A DNA stretch of 64,000 nucleotides from Chitinophagaceae bacterium (GTDB lineage: Bacteria > Bacteroidota > Bacteroidia > Chitinophagales > Chitinophagaceae), in contig JADBXP010000001.1 of the NCBI GenBank assembly GCA_020403455.1, forward strand, positions 181,545 to 245,544, in the 5' to 3' direction. Below, in pieces: positions 53,545 through 62,893 of the stretch (within the stretch, counting starts at the first letter, position 1; each line of letters starts with the position of its first letter). The position numbers were made by a program, and so were the translations under genes. The notes under the pieces were generated by a model that saw nothing but the letters and a program-made list of their open reading frames with translations, did not search any database and had not been told where the DNA came from.

Positions 53545-54465
53545 TTACTGGCGAAAATGTCGGATAAGTTGTGCCAGTTTTTCCTGCATGCTTTTTCTCT
53601 CTACAATAAAGTCTAAGAAACCATGCTCCAATAGGAATTCACTTCGTTGAAATCCCTCGGGTAGATCCCGTTTAATTGTTTCCCGAATTACCCGCGGACC
53701 GGCAAAGCCAATCAGGGCACCCGGCTCGGCAATGTTAACATCACCCAACATGCCAAAGCTTGCTGAGATACCACCAAATGTAGGGTCGGTAAGAACAGAG
53801 ATATAGGGCAGTTTTGCATCACTGAGTTGAGACAATTTACCACTTGTTTTTGCAAGTTGCATTAAACTAAACGCACTCTCCATCATGCGTGCCCCGCCAC
53901 TCTTGCTGATAACGATGTAGGGCAGACGGTGTTGAATGCAATAATCTACTGCACGGCTGAATTTTTCCCCCATCACACTGCCCAAAGACCCACCGATGAA
54001 TTCAAAATCCATACAAGCGACCACTGAATTCTCTCCCGCTATGCTGCCGGTAGCAACGCGCATGGAATCGTGCAGATCGGTTTTGGCATGAATATCGTCC
54101 AATCTTTTCTGATAAGATTTTAAGTCAGTGAAGCCAAGTGCATCCTTGCTGCGAATATTATCGAACAATTCAGTATACTGATCTTCCCCAAACAACAGAT
54201 CGTAATAATCGAGACTGCCTATGCGGTGGTGGTAATTGCATTTGGGGCAAACAAATAAGTTCTCTTTCAGCTCAGATGTGGTGCAGATGTGATTGCACTC
54301 CGGACATTTGTTCCAAAGACCTTCCGGGGTTTCTTTTTTATCAGCAGTCGATGTAAGAATACCCTTCCGAATGCGTTTGAACCACCTCGGTTTAGCTGCT
54401 TCTTCCGCCGGATTGTTCTCACCGGTCAGGTTGGCTTCCAGATCTTCTTCCCTTTCTTTTTTCAT
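53545..54465 (-). CDS. accD: Acetyl-CoA carboxylase carboxyltransferase, beta subunit
   Basis: 306-residue subunit of acetyl-CoA carboxylase, which forms malonyl-CoA for fatty-acid synthesis. The start is placed at ATG 54465, as the longer frame to 54528 runs past the leader. The N-terminal zinc ribbon has Cys54, Cys57, Cys73 and Cys76 in CPEC and CPKC. The carboxyltransferase core has GSLGSVMGEKFSRAVDYCI, SGGARMMES and LTDPTFGGISASFGMLGDV. It sits upstream of smpB on the same strand; accA is not in this window. Confidence 0.94.
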   Translation of the reverse strand: MKKEREEDLEANLTGENNPAEEAAKPRWFKRIRKGILTSTADKKETPEGLWNKCPECNHICTTSELKENLFVCPKCNYHHRIGSLDYYDLLFGEDQYTELFDNIRSKDALGFTDLKSYQKRLDDIHAKTDLHDSMRVATGSIAGENSVVACMDFEFIGGSLGSVMGEKFSRAVDYCIQHRLPYIVISKSGGARMMESAFSLMQLAKTSGKLSQLSDAKLPYISVLTDPTFGGISASFGMLGDVNIAEPGALIGFAGPRVIRETIKRDLPEGFQRSEFLLEHGFLDFIVERKSMQEKLAQLIRHFRQ

Positions 54466-54632
54466 GGGGTAACATCCAATTGAACGGTCAAAGATACTAC
54501 ATATTTGGTATCTCCTTTCCTCCCTCACCCCCCTTTAGATGCTTGTTTTCAACAGGGTTGCATGCAGTACTAATTTTTATGTAATTTGTAACTCCAATAT
54601 CAAGTGTATTTTCAGCCGAATTTGCCTGTTCC

Positions 54633-56729
54633 ATGAAAAAAAATAAAAAATTTAATCCGAAAGAACCCGCTACAAATACAGTTGTAGCGGCCAATCCTGT
54701 TGCGACTGCCGGGACTACCAATTGGATGCATCGAATCCCCATTGTTCTTTTGGCTCTTTTCATGGGGGTAGAGTGGATCGGTCCCTGGGATGGCATCGAA
54801 TACCTGGGCAGTCAGTGGCTCTATCTCATGCTGGTCAATGCAGTGGCAGTAGGAATTATTTATATTGGAAGGGAAACTTACAATGAAGCGATTCAGCAGC
54901 TTTTTTCCCTGCGGCTGGTTTGGGTTTATCTTACCCTTGGTTTATTAGCCACCGTTTCTATGTTGTGGGCTGTCAATGCAACTGAAACCATTGTTTGTCT
55001 GGTAAGATTAGCAACTGCTATGGTTTCGTTCTTTCATTTGTTCATACTTTTTTACAAACGAACTGATTTAATTCCGTGGATAATCGGTGTTGTTTCATTT
55101 TTTCTTTTTGTGCAGGCCGCCATCTCGCTTTTGTACTTTTTCAAAGGTAGCGGAGAACTCACCTTCAGTGAATTGGTATTAACCATGCGCCTCAATGCCG
55201 GAAATAAAAACATTTATGCTGCAGCGATGGTGGTGAAGATTCCTTTTGTACTCATGGGTGTCTTTTACTATAAAAATGTTTGGCGCATCTGGTACTCAAT
55301 GGTATTCTTTTTGGCTGCCACCACTATTTTTCTGTTGAATTCAAGAACGGCCCTCGTCGCCATCATTGGCAGTATGTTGGCTTATTTGCTGATTTCTTTC
55401 ATTACCTATGTCAAAGAAAAATCAGTAGCCGCCTTAGGTGTTCGCCTTATATTGGGTATCGTTTTGATAGGTATTTCAGTGGTTTCTTCCCGGGTTGCTA
55501 CCAATTATGCCCAATACACCGACAATGATTCCAATGCATCGAGTGGTGGATATGGAACAGTAGAAAAAAGATTGGAGGATATCATCAATACCGAACAGGG
55601 AAGTACACAGGCACGATTTAAATTATGGAAGGCCGCCTGGGAGCATGCACAAAAACATCCTGTTACCGGAAGTGGTTATGGTAACTGGAAACTGGCATCT
55701 ATTCCTTATTCAAGGGAACACAATGACGGACTCATTGTACCTATACATGCCCACAATGATTTTCTGGAATATTTTGCTGAACTGGGTTTTGCAGGCGGCG
55801 TGCTCTATGCCTCTCTTTTTCTGTTTTTTATTTATTATGCTGCAAGGGCTTTCTTTCAATCGAAAGATACAATGGTAGCTGTATTCAGTTTCTTCTCACT
55901 AGTGGCAGTAATAGCATTCGCAACTGATAGTGCCCTCAACTTCCCCAAAGAAGAACCCATGAACCAAATGCTACTGGCAGTGGCAGGTATGGGAGTTTTG
56001 CTGAGTTATACTTTTTTGTCGGCAAAAGAAAAAGCCACTGAGCCCGAAGAGAAACAAAACACCGGTGGTGGATCACTCATCTATTCCTTCTTTACTGCAG
56101 TACTGTTGTTGCCCATCATTTATATTGGATTTTTAATCTGGCGTTCCTCCATTGCACAAAATCTTTATGTACAGGAACTCAATGCAGTTACACTCACTGC
56201 ACCTGTTGATCAGGTTGTCAATTCTTTTCCATCACTTCCCAATCTGGTTTCAAATACAGTACAACCTATTGAAGGCATGCTAGGTATGTATCTCTGGCGC
56301 AACAAACGGGAGGCAGAGGCAGAAATGTACCTGCGCCGTGGTTCAAAAGCCAATCCTTACATGATGTACGTAGAAAACATTCGTGCCAACATGTATTATG
56401 AGAAGCAGAATTGGGACAGTGCCGCTTATTTCGCCCGGCTATGTTTTTTTGAAAGACCGCGGAACCAAACTTATTACCAGACTTATATGGCTTGTGTTGC
56501 CAGAACCTATGATACCACCGGGTTACAGAAAGGATTTGCGTTGTACAGGAAGTACCATCCACAAGATGCTTTTACCTGGACCCAATACCTGAGCAACATG
56601 CTGAATGCCAGTCAGGGTGCCAATGCAAAACTCAAATCAATGGCTGATAGTGCATTGGCCATGTTCCCCCAAGATGAAGAAATCAAAAAGCGCCATCAGG
56701 ATATCAGCCAGGACTTCGCCAGGAGATAA
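54633..56729 (+). CDS. O-antigen ligase (Wzy_C-like) membrane protein with C-terminal TPR-like domain
   Basis: 698-residue membrane protein. About eleven hydrophobic segments span residues 28-500, including VVLALFMGVEW-like and LLVNAVAVGIIYI stretches. The Wzy_C signature is GSGYGNWKLASIPYSREHN and IHAHNDFLEYFAELGFAGG (about 345-385), with the conserved His/Asp in the periplasmic loop. The C-terminal 160 residues (from about 540) are helical and TPR-like, with repeated NWDSAAYFARLCF and DTTGLQKGFALYRKYH. Such fusions ligate or polymerise surface glycans. It stands alone between divergent accD and the convergent fba, 3 bases away. Confidence 0.88.
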   Translation: MKKNKKFNPKEPATNTVVAANPVATAGTTNWMHRIPIVLLALFMGVEWIGPWDGIEYLGSQWLYLMLVNAVAVGIIYIGRETYNEAIQQLFSLRLVWVYLTLGLLATVSMLWAVNATETIVCLVRLATAMVSFFHLFILFYKRTDLIPWIIGVVSFFLFVQAAISLLYFFKGSGELTFSELVLTMRLNAGNKNIYAAAMVVKIPFVLMGVFYYKNVWRIWYSMVFFLAATTIFLLNSRTALVAIIGSMLAYLLISFITYVKEKSVAALGVRLILGIVLIGISVVSSRVATNYAQYTDNDSNASSGGYGTVEKRLEDIINTEQGSTQARFKLWKAAWEHAQKHPVTGSGYGNWKLASIPYSREHNDGLIVPIHAHNDFLEYFAELGFAGGVLYASLFLFFIYYAARAFFQSKDTMVAVFSFFSLVAVIAFATDSALNFPKEEPMNQMLLAVAGMGVLLSYTFLSAKEKATEPEEKQNTGGGSLIYSFFTAVLLLPIIYIGFLIWRSSIAQNLYVQELNAVTLTAPVDQVVNSFPSLPNLVSNTVQPIEGMLGMYLWRNKREAEAEMYLRRGSKANPYMMYVENIRANMYYEKQNWDSAAYFARLCFFERPRNQTYYQTYMACVARTYDTTGLQKGFALYRKYHPQDAFTWTQYLSNMLNASQGANAKLKSMADSALAMFPQDEEIKKRHQDISQDFARR

Positions 56730-56732
56730 AGG

Positions 56733-57800
56733 TTAAGCATTCCGGTTGATGCAGTTCAGGTCTTCAAAAGCAGTCTCCAGCCTCTTGCTGAAAGATTCTT
56801 CCGCCTTGCGCAACCAAACCCGCGGATCGTAGTATTTCTTATTGGGTTTATCGGCTCCCTCCGGATTGCCCAACTGGGCTTGGAGGTAAGCTTCATTTTT
56901 TTGATAGAAATGCCGAACGCCATCCCAGAAAGCCCATTGCAGATCGGTATCGATGTTCATCTTGATGGCTCCATAACCTATCGCTTCCCTTATTTGGTGC
57001 TGAGGTGAGCCACTACCACCATGGAAAACAAAATAGACGGGCTTCTCACCGGTACCGAATTCCTGCTGGATGTATGCCTGGCTGTTGTGTAATATCACCG
57101 GCCGCAATTCTACGTTGCCGGGAGAATAAACACCATGTACATTACCGAATGCAGCTGCTACCGTAAATAGATTTCCAATAGCACTCAGCTCCCGATAAGC
57201 ATAAGCCACGTGTTGGGGCTGAGTATATAATTTATCGTTTTCAATCCCACTGTTGTCTACACCATCTTCTTCACCACCTGTTACACCCAACTCAATTTCA
57301 ATGCTCATACCGAGGGGCGCCATGCGGCGGAAGAAAGTAGCTGATGTTTCAATGTTTTCTTCGAGTGGCTCTTCAGATAAATCCAGCATATGAGAGCTAA
57401 ACAGTGGACGTTTCTTTTCTTTGAAAAACTGCTCTCCTTCATCCAATAATCCGCTGATCCAGGGCAACCATTTTTTGGCGGCATGATCGGTGTGTACCAC
57501 AACAGGCACACCATAATATTTCGCTAACTGATGAATATGGTTGGCTCCGGCGATGGCGCCGGAAATATTTGCCTGCAGCTGGTCGTTCGGCATCCCCTTT
57601 CCCGCCATGAACTGAGCACCACCATTGGAAAACTGAATGATCACCGGGGAGTTTACTTTCGCAGCAGTTTCTAAAACTGCATTGATTGTATTGCTGCCCG
57701 TGGTATTGATAGCAGGTAATGCGAATTGATTGATCTTGGCATCTTCATACAAAGCGGCTAACTCTTCGCCGAACAATACGCCGGCACTGTATTTTCCCAT
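56733..57800 (-). CDS. fbaA: Class II fructose-bisphosphate aldolase
   Basis: 355-residue zinc aldolase of glycolysis and gluconeogenesis. The catalytic HTDHAAKKWLPW (His103, Asp105, His106) is followed by ELGVTGGEEDGVDNSG, typical of the class IIA group. GNVHGVYSPGNVELRPVI and VFHGGSGSPQHQIREAIGYG give the second zinc ligand and phosphate-binding loop. The length fits class IIA (about 355-360). It is the last gene of a minus-strand series with cystathionine beta-synthase, 80 bases upstream; each gap is large enough for separate promoters. Confidence 0.96.
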   Translation of the reverse strand: MGKYSAGVLFGEELAALYEDAKINQFALPAINTTGSNTINAVLETAAKVNSPVIIQFSNGGAQFMAGKGMPNDQLQANISGAIAGANHIHQLAKYYGVPVVVHTDHAAKKWLPWISGLLDEGEQFFKEKKRPLFSSHMLDLSEEPLEENIETSATFFRRMAPLGMSIEIELGVTGGEEDGVDNSGIENDKLYTQPQHVAYAYRELSAIGNLFTVAAAFGNVHGVYSPGNVELRPVILHNSQAYIQQEFGTGEKPVYFVFHGGSGSPQHQIREAIGYGAIKMNIDTDLQWAFWDGVRHFYQKNEAYLQAQLGNPEGADKPNKKYYDPRVWLRKAEESFSKRLETAFEDLNCINRNA

Positions 57801-57880
57801 AACTGTTTATTTTATTGCAATGATTTGAGCAGCAATTTACTTCATTGGTAACAAACGGATGTTAGCATTCACAGCCGTAT

Positions 57881-59236
57881 TTACTGAGCAAGGGTTTGAA
57901 TCACATCATACTTGGTAACGATGTGAAATTCACCCTTTTCATCTTTGGCCAGCACGGCGCCATTTTCCTTGTTGATGAGTTGACCTAGTTTTTCTACCGG
58001 AGTCTCGAATGGTACAACAGGGTAGGGGGCCTCTGCAACCGCTGCCAGTGATTCATGGCGGATATCGGGGTTGCTGAAAACTTTCTGGAAAAGTCCGTTC
58101 TCGCTTACCGCACCACAAATATTACCCTCCTTTGTTAAAGGTATTTGCTCAATGTTATATTTCTTCATCATTTCCACGGCGTTAGCCACCGTGTCTGTAA
58201 CATCGAGGGTAAGCAGAGACTTCCCCCTGCGCCCATTGACAATGTCTTTGAATGTTTTTACTTCCAGAAAACCACGCTCCATCATCCATTGGTCATTGTA
58301 AATTTTGCCGATATAGCGGGTTCCGTGGTCATGAAAAATACAAACAACGAGATCATCTTTTTTCAACCTGTCTTTCAGCTGCATCAATCCTTGCAGACAG
58401 CTGCCTGCACTGTATCCGCAGAACAATCCCTCTTCCCGCGCTATGCGCCGGGCCATCACAGCACCATCTTTATCGGTTACCTGTTCAAAGTGGTCGATGT
58501 AGCGCATATCGTAGTTGCCGGGAACAAAATCTTCCCCAAAACCCTCTGAAATATAGGGATGCACTTCGTTCATATCGATCTCACCGGTTTTGTAATATTT
58601 TGTGAGCAATGAACCATATACATCGATTGCCCAGATCTGGATGTTGGGATTTTTTTCCTTCAGGTACATGGCAGTGCCGGTGATGGTTCCGCCTGTGCCG
58701 GCAGTACAAACCAGGTGGGTAATTTTACCTTCCGTCTGCTCCCAGATCTCCGGACCCGTACTTTCATAATGAGCCTGCCGGTTGGCGAGGTTATCGTACT
58801 GGTTCATGTACATGGAATTGGGTATTTCCTGCGCCAGTCTTTTGGCTACGCTGTAATAGCTGCGCGGATCCTGGGGTAGAACGTTGGTAGGACAAACAAT
58901 CACTTCTGCGCCCAGCGCTTTCAGGATATCTACTTTCTCCTTCGATTGTTTGTCGGTGGTAACGAATATACAGTGATAACCTTTTACGCAGGCGGCGAGG
59001 GCGAGTCCCATGCCGGTATTACCGCTGGTACCTTCGATGATGGTGCCTCCTGGTTTTAATTTTCCCTCCTGTTCAGCCACTTCCACCATTTTCAATGCCA
59101 TCCTGTCTTTGATGGAGTTGCCGGGGTTGAAGTAATCAACTTTGGCTAATACGGTGCAGGGAAACTCTTTTCCCAGTTTGTTCAATCTGATGAGTGGGGT
59201 ATTCCCGATGGTTTCCAGTACATTATTCAGCCACAT
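57881..59236 (-). CDS. Cystathionine beta-synthase (PLP domain plus CBS pair)
   Basis: 451-residue pyridoxal-phosphate enzyme that condenses serine and homocysteine. The cofactor lysine is Lys43 in NPGNSIKDRM, the phosphate loop is EGTSGNTGMGLA, and the CTAGTGGTITGTA segment lies near 180. The C-terminal part (about 335-451) is a pair of CBS domains (TLDVTDTVANAVEMMKKYNI and PFETPVEKLGQLIN) that may regulate it. No haem-binding N-terminus is present. Cysteine synthase is an alternative name, but the CBS domains favour cystathionine synthase. It lies between plsX (63 bases) and fba. Confidence 0.92.
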   Translation of the reverse strand: MWLNNVLETIGNTPLIRLNKLGKEFPCTVLAKVDYFNPGNSIKDRMALKMVEVAEQEGKLKPGGTIIEGTSGNTGMGLALAACVKGYHCIFVTTDKQSKEKVDILKALGAEVIVCPTNVLPQDPRSYYSVAKRLAQEIPNSMYMNQYDNLANRQAHYESTGPEIWEQTEGKITHLVCTAGTGGTITGTAMYLKEKNPNIQIWAIDVYGSLLTKYYKTGEIDMNEVHPYISEGFGEDFVPGNYDMRYIDHFEQVTDKDGAVMARRIAREEGLFCGYSAGSCLQGLMQLKDRLKKDDLVVCIFHDHGTRYIGKIYNDQWMMERGFLEVKTFKDIVNGRRGKSLLTLDVTDTVANAVEMMKKYNIEQIPLTKEGNICGAVSENGLFQKVFSNPDIRHESLAAVAEAPYPVVPFETPVEKLGQLINKENGAVLAKDEKGEFHIVTKYDVIQTLAQ

Positions 59237-59299
59237 AAACTAACACTTGTTTGTACAAAGTTAATTGTTTCGTTCGGGAAGAAAAAGGTAAAAGGAGGC

Positions 59300-60247
59300 T
59301 CAGGAGAGTAATTCCTGGGAGATCTTGCCACAAATATCGCGCTCTATCATTTTGCAGGCGAGACGAATCATGTTATCGAAGGCGCGGGCATGACTGATGC
59401 CATGGCCGATGATAACCGGTTTGGCAACTCCCAGAACGGGGGTACCACCGTAGTTTTCGTAGTGGAAGCGTTGCAAATAGTTATCTTCTATGCCTCTCTT
59501 AATGGTCAGATCATAAACAGATTCGGCCATTTTCAAGAGAATATTACCGGTAAATCCGTCGCAGACAATTACATCTGCTTTGTCATTGAAAATATCTCTT
59601 CCTTCGATGTTACCGATGAAATGGATGTGTTTGTTTTCTTTCAGGAGAGGGTAGGTAGCTTGTGCCAGCAGATTGCCTTTGCCTTCTTCTTCACCCACAT
59701 TCAAGAGGGCTACTTTGGGTTCATCGATTTGCAGAATATGTTTGGCGTAGAGGTTGCCGAGTATGGCGAACTGGTTCAACTGCTCGGGTTTGCAATCAGC
59801 ATTGAGTCCGACATCGAGCAATAAACCTGTCGAGCCATTTAGTTTAGGTATGACAGAGGAGATGGTGGGTCGTAGTACCCCTTCCATGGGTTTGATGCTG
59901 AACATTGCGCCTACCAGCATGGCACCTGTATTGCCTGCACTGATGAAGGCATCCAGTTCACCGGTTGCGAGCAGTCGAAATCCAATGGCGATAGAGGATT
60001 GAGTTTTTTCACGCAATGCCTTAGTAGGATGTTCATGGTAGCCGATGGTATCTTCGGCATGAACTATCTTAACAGTGGAAGTGTTGATGGAATGAGCGTC
60101 GAAAAGAGGTAGCAGCACCGATTCATTGCCGATGCAATGTATGGTGGCATTCCACGAATTCTTTTGTAAAAATTCCTGAAGTCCTTTGACAGCTTCGAGG
60201 GGAGCGAAATCGCCGCCCATCATGTCAAGACCGATGTGCATGCTCAT
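59300..60247 (-). CDS. plsX: Phosphate acyltransferase PlsX
   Basis: 315-residue enzyme that makes acyl-phosphate from acyl-ACP for phospholipid synthesis. IGLDMMGGDFAPLEAVKG is the N-terminal signature; SAGNTGAMLVGAMF and LLDVGLNADCKPEQL follow. NVGEEEGKGNLL precedes DVIVCDGFTGNILLKMAES. It is in the conserved order DUF177-rpmF-plsX found in many bacteria, with 27 bases to rpmF. The usual next gene fabH is missing; cystathionine beta-synthase follows. Either of the two ATGs at 60247 and 60241 could be the start. Confidence 0.95.
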   Translation of the reverse strand: MSMHIGLDMMGGDFAPLEAVKGLQEFLQKNSWNATIHCIGNESVLLPLFDAHSINTSTVKIVHAEDTIGYHEHPTKALREKTQSSIAIGFRLLATGELDAFISAGNTGAMLVGAMFSIKPMEGVLRPTISSVIPKLNGSTGLLLDVGLNADCKPEQLNQFAILGNLYAKHILQIDEPKVALLNVGEEEGKGNLLAQATYPLLKENKHIHFIGNIEGRDIFNDKADVIVCDGFTGNILLKMAESVYDLTIKRGIEDNYLQRFHYENYGGTPVLGVAKPVIIGHGISHARAFDNMIRLACKMIERDICGKISQELLS

Positions 60248-60274
60248 GTTAGAAATAAAGAATTATACGTACAA

Positions 60275-60469
60275 TTAGGCCTTCAGCGGGGCTTTCTCAG
60301 CCACGAGTTTTCCTTTGTAGTACAATTTTCCTTCACTTACATGTGCACGGTGACGAACATGGTTTTCACCTGTTGTAGCGTCTTTGCTCAGGGTCACTTC
60401 TTCAGCCAGGTAGTGAGTCCTTCTTTTGGCACTTCTCTGCTGGGAGTGTCTGCGTTTCGGATTCGGCAT
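60275..60469 (-). CDS. rpmF: 50S ribosomal protein L32 (cysteine-free type)
   Basis: 64-residue protein. PNPKRRHSQQRSAKRRTHY is the typical basic N-terminus of L32, and the HVRHRAHVSEGKLYYKGK segment is the C-terminal half. The four cysteines of the zinc-ribbon form are absent: no Cys occurs, so this is the zinc-independent (C-minus) type. It follows the DUF177 gene by 19 bases and precedes plsX by 27 bases. This cluster is conserved, so expression is probably tied to ribosome and membrane growth. Confidence 0.95.
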   Translation of the reverse strand: MPNPKRRHSQQRSAKRRTHYLAEEVTLSKDATTGENHVRHRAHVSEGKLYYKGKLVAEKAPLKA

Positions 60470-60488
60470 ATCATCAAAATTTAGATGG

Positions 60489-61040
60489 TCAGTTATTATC
60501 AGTAAGGTCTTTGAATTGATCCAGACCTTTCCAGATGGTTTTGTTTTCGCTCTTTACACCCTGTTCCAGTTGCCTCAGTTTTTCCAACACTTCCAGGTTG
60601 CAGTAGGGACCGCCCTTTTCAGCATCTGCGCAGATTTTTTGAAAAGGTATACTCAGGATGATGAATTCGTAGATCCAGTTGGACAGGTAAAGGTGGCTTT
60701 CGCCGCGGCCGATGTAGAATACATCCGGATCTTCTTCCTGTTCGTTCATCGTGTCGGGATCATCTACCAGTTTCACGATCAGTGAAAATTCGTCCCATAG
60801 TTGAAGAGGTAAAGAATTGCCACATTTATCGCAAATGCCCTGTACGATTCCGTCGATATCGAATTTCAATTGCATGAAGCCGGTTTTTTTATCCAGCGTT
60901 AGCCGGATATTGGCTTCACAATGACTGAAATCCTGGGGTCCAAAAGAAGCAAAGAACTTATCATCCACCCTGTACTCGTAATGATGCAAACCCGGTTTCA
61001 GCCCAACAAACGCAATCTCAAATTCCCGGCGCTGGCTCAT
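60489..61040 (-). CDS. yceD: DUF177 (YceD) protein
   Basis: 183-residue member of the DUF177/YceD family, a protein encoded next to rpmF and linked to 23S rRNA processing or accumulation in other bacteria and plastids. The ATG 61040 gives MSQRREFEIAFVGL. The CxxC pair in CDKCGNSLPLQL is a family feature, followed by the acidic DDPDTMNEQEEDPD stretch. A further Cys pair (CADAEKGGPYC) lies near the end of the helical part. It heads the rpmF-plsX cluster and is divergent from the DUF3810 gene. Confidence 0.88.
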   Translation of the reverse strand: MSQRREFEIAFVGLKPGLHHYEYRVDDKFFASFGPQDFSHCEANIRLTLDKKTGFMQLKFDIDGIVQGICDKCGNSLPLQLWDEFSLIVKLVDDPDTMNEQEEDPDVFYIGRGESHLYLSNWIYEFIILSIPFQKICADAEKGGPYCNLEVLEKLRQLEQGVKSENKTIWKGLDQFKDLTDNN

Positions 61041-61158
61041 AACGGTCCATTTATGGGAGGGCAAAGGTACGATAATTGGGCTTAATCACCAACATTATCT
61101 GAACTTATTGATTCTGTTGAGGTTACCATATTCTCCGCTTTCTGCGGATATTTGCTAC

Positions 61159-62277
61159 ATGAATAGCTTGAAAAAGGGGGCAGTGCAATTCAGCCGTAAA
61201 TATCGTTACCTCCTGGTGGCGGTGTTGCTGGTGGTTGTTTTTTCCTTGTTCCCGTCTGCAGTGGAACGCTATTACTCCCGGGGTTTTTATCCTTTTTTCA
61301 GTGTTATTCTGCGTATGATTACCGGATGGTTCCCGGTTTCCTTGGGTGATTTAATTTATTCAGGGGGCATTATTTACCTCATTTTTAGTATCGCCCGGTG
61401 GTTGTATCAAAGGTTGGTTCGCAAGCGGAAGTCGGATACCGAATTATTGCTGCAAAAAATGGTAGTTGCCGGCTTGTGGTTGTATGTGATTTTTAAGGTT
61501 TTTTGGGGACTCAATTACGACCGGCCATCAGTGGGGGAGACTCGCCAACTGGGGAAACCGGCATATACCCTGGAGGAGTTGATCCGATTCAATGACCTGT
61601 TAATAATTGCTCTGAACTCCAGCAGGTCGGCCATTCCTGGGGACACGCTGCCGATGATCGCTTTTCCTGACATCTTGCAGCTCACCGGGAAGGCGTATGC
61701 AGCTTTGGCCAGAACATCCCCGGAACTGCAATGGCGGGAACCTGCTTTAAAAAGATCTTTGTTGGCTGAATTGGGTGACTGGGTAGGTTATACCGGCTAT
61801 TACAATCCATTTACGGGTGAGGCACAGGTGAGAGCAGAGATTCCCGATATTTTACTTCCATACATTGCCTGTCATGAGGTAGCACATCAACTGGGGTATG
61901 CGCGGGAAAGTGAGGCCAGTTACATTGGTTGGCTGGCAGCTCAGGCACAGGAAGATGCCCGACTCAGGTATTCGGCAGCGCTCGATTTGTATGATCAGGT
62001 GCAGCAGGAGTTGTGGCGCATGTATGCTTTACAGGGCGATAGTGCCGGCTTGCGCAGGCAGATGCAAGAGAACGCGAGAAGATTGGATACAGCTGTCAAG
62101 CGGGACAGAAAAGCCATCCGTCAATTTTTTAGGAAAAGAACACATGCTGTGACGCCGGCATTCAATGAATTGTATGCGCAGTACCTGCGGATGAACGGAC
62201 AAAAAGAGGGAATGCGCAGTTACCGGGAGGTAGTGGGCTGGATATTGGCGGAGGAGCGCAGTCGCGGAAATAAATAG
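61159..62277 (+). CDS. DUF3810 membrane protein with zinc-metallopeptidase HExxH motif
   Basis: 372-residue protein of the DUF3810 family, of unknown substrate. Three membrane segments are in the first 120 residues (YLLVAVLLVVVFSLF, IIYLIFSIARWLY, VVAGLWLYVIFKVFWGLNY). The catalytic-looking motif is HEVAH (239-243) in ACHEVAHQLGYARESEASY, with a likely third metal ligand in ESEASY. The start is placed at ATG 61159 (MNSLKKGAV), since the longer frame from 61108 would add residues upstream of a near -7 box. Convergent with dcd, 13 bases apart. Confidence 0.85.
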   Translation: MNSLKKGAVQFSRKYRYLLVAVLLVVVFSLFPSAVERYYSRGFYPFFSVILRMITGWFPVSLGDLIYSGGIIYLIFSIARWLYQRLVRKRKSDTELLLQKMVVAGLWLYVIFKVFWGLNYDRPSVGETRQLGKPAYTLEELIRFNDLLIIALNSSRSAIPGDTLPMIAFPDILQLTGKAYAALARTSPELQWREPALKRSLLAELGDWVGYTGYYNPFTGEAQVRAEIPDILLPYIACHEVAHQLGYARESEASYIGWLAAQAQEDARLRYSAALDLYDQVQQELWRMYALQGDSAGLRRQMQENARRLDTAVKRDRKAIRQFFRKRTHAVTPAFNELYAQYLRMNGQKEGMRSYREVVGWILAEERSRGNK

Positions 62278-62290
62278 GCAGGGGAAGGCA

Positions 62291-62827
62291 TCAGAAGCTA
62301 TTCTTCCACATCATGCTTTCAATAGGTTTATCGGGCTGGCCGCTGTATTTGGCATTGGCTTTTTGGTTGTAGCGCACTTCGATTTCACCTTCTACCGGGA
62401 AGTAGATCAGCTGGCCGATGGGCATGCCCTTATAAACACGAACCGGCTTTTTACAGGAGATTTCGAGGGTCCAGTTACCACAGAAACCCACATCGCCTTT
62501 TCCTGCGGTAGCGTGGATATCGATGCCCAGGCGACCGGTAGAAGATTTGCCTTCGAGGAAAGGAACGTGGGCATGGGTTTCGGTGTATTCCAGGGTTACT
62601 CCCAGGTAAAAACCGCTGGGTTGCAATACAAAGCCCTCTTCCGGAATTTCGAAGTATTCGATGGTATTGTGTTTTTTGGCATCGAGTTCGGCATCAACGT
62701 AGGTAGCCAGCCATTTACCGAGGTGCACATCATAGCTATTGCTGCCCAGGTCGCTTCTGTGAAAGGGTTCAATGATGATGGAACCCTTTTCCATCTCTTC
62801 GAGTATACGGCGGTCCGTAAGAATCAT
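62291..62827 (-). CDS. dcd: dCTP deaminase
   Basis: 178-residue trimeric enzyme that turns dCTP into dUTP for thymidylate synthesis. MILTDRRILEEMEKGSIIIE is the typical N-terminus. SDLGSNSYDVHLGK and VPFLEGKSSTGRLGIDIHA hold the nucleotide-binding residues, and the GDVGFCGNWTLEI strand is followed by GMPIGQLIYFPVEG near 135-150. The catalytic Glu is within the region of PEEGFVLQPSGFYLG. It is divergent from the phosphopantetheinyl transferase gene, with 66 bases between, and convergent with the DUF3810 gene. Confidence 0.95.
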   Translation of the reverse strand: MILTDRRILEEMEKGSIIIEPFHRSDLGSNSYDVHLGKWLATYVDAELDAKKHNTIEYFEIPEEGFVLQPSGFYLGVTLEYTETHAHVPFLEGKSSTGRLGIDIHATAGKGDVGFCGNWTLEISCKKPVRVYKGMPIGQLIYFPVEGEIEVRYNQKANAKYSGQPDKPIESMMWKNSF

Positions 62828-62893
62828 GGTATAATTTTTTCTATCCTTTGCAAATATGTCTTAATTCTGCATACAATTGGTAAAGTTACGGCT

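Noticed and set aside
62363..62893. Long plus-strand N-terminal extension of the phosphopantetheinyl transferase
   Set aside because: This stretch is antisense to the well-supported dcd gene and has no family-like sequence.
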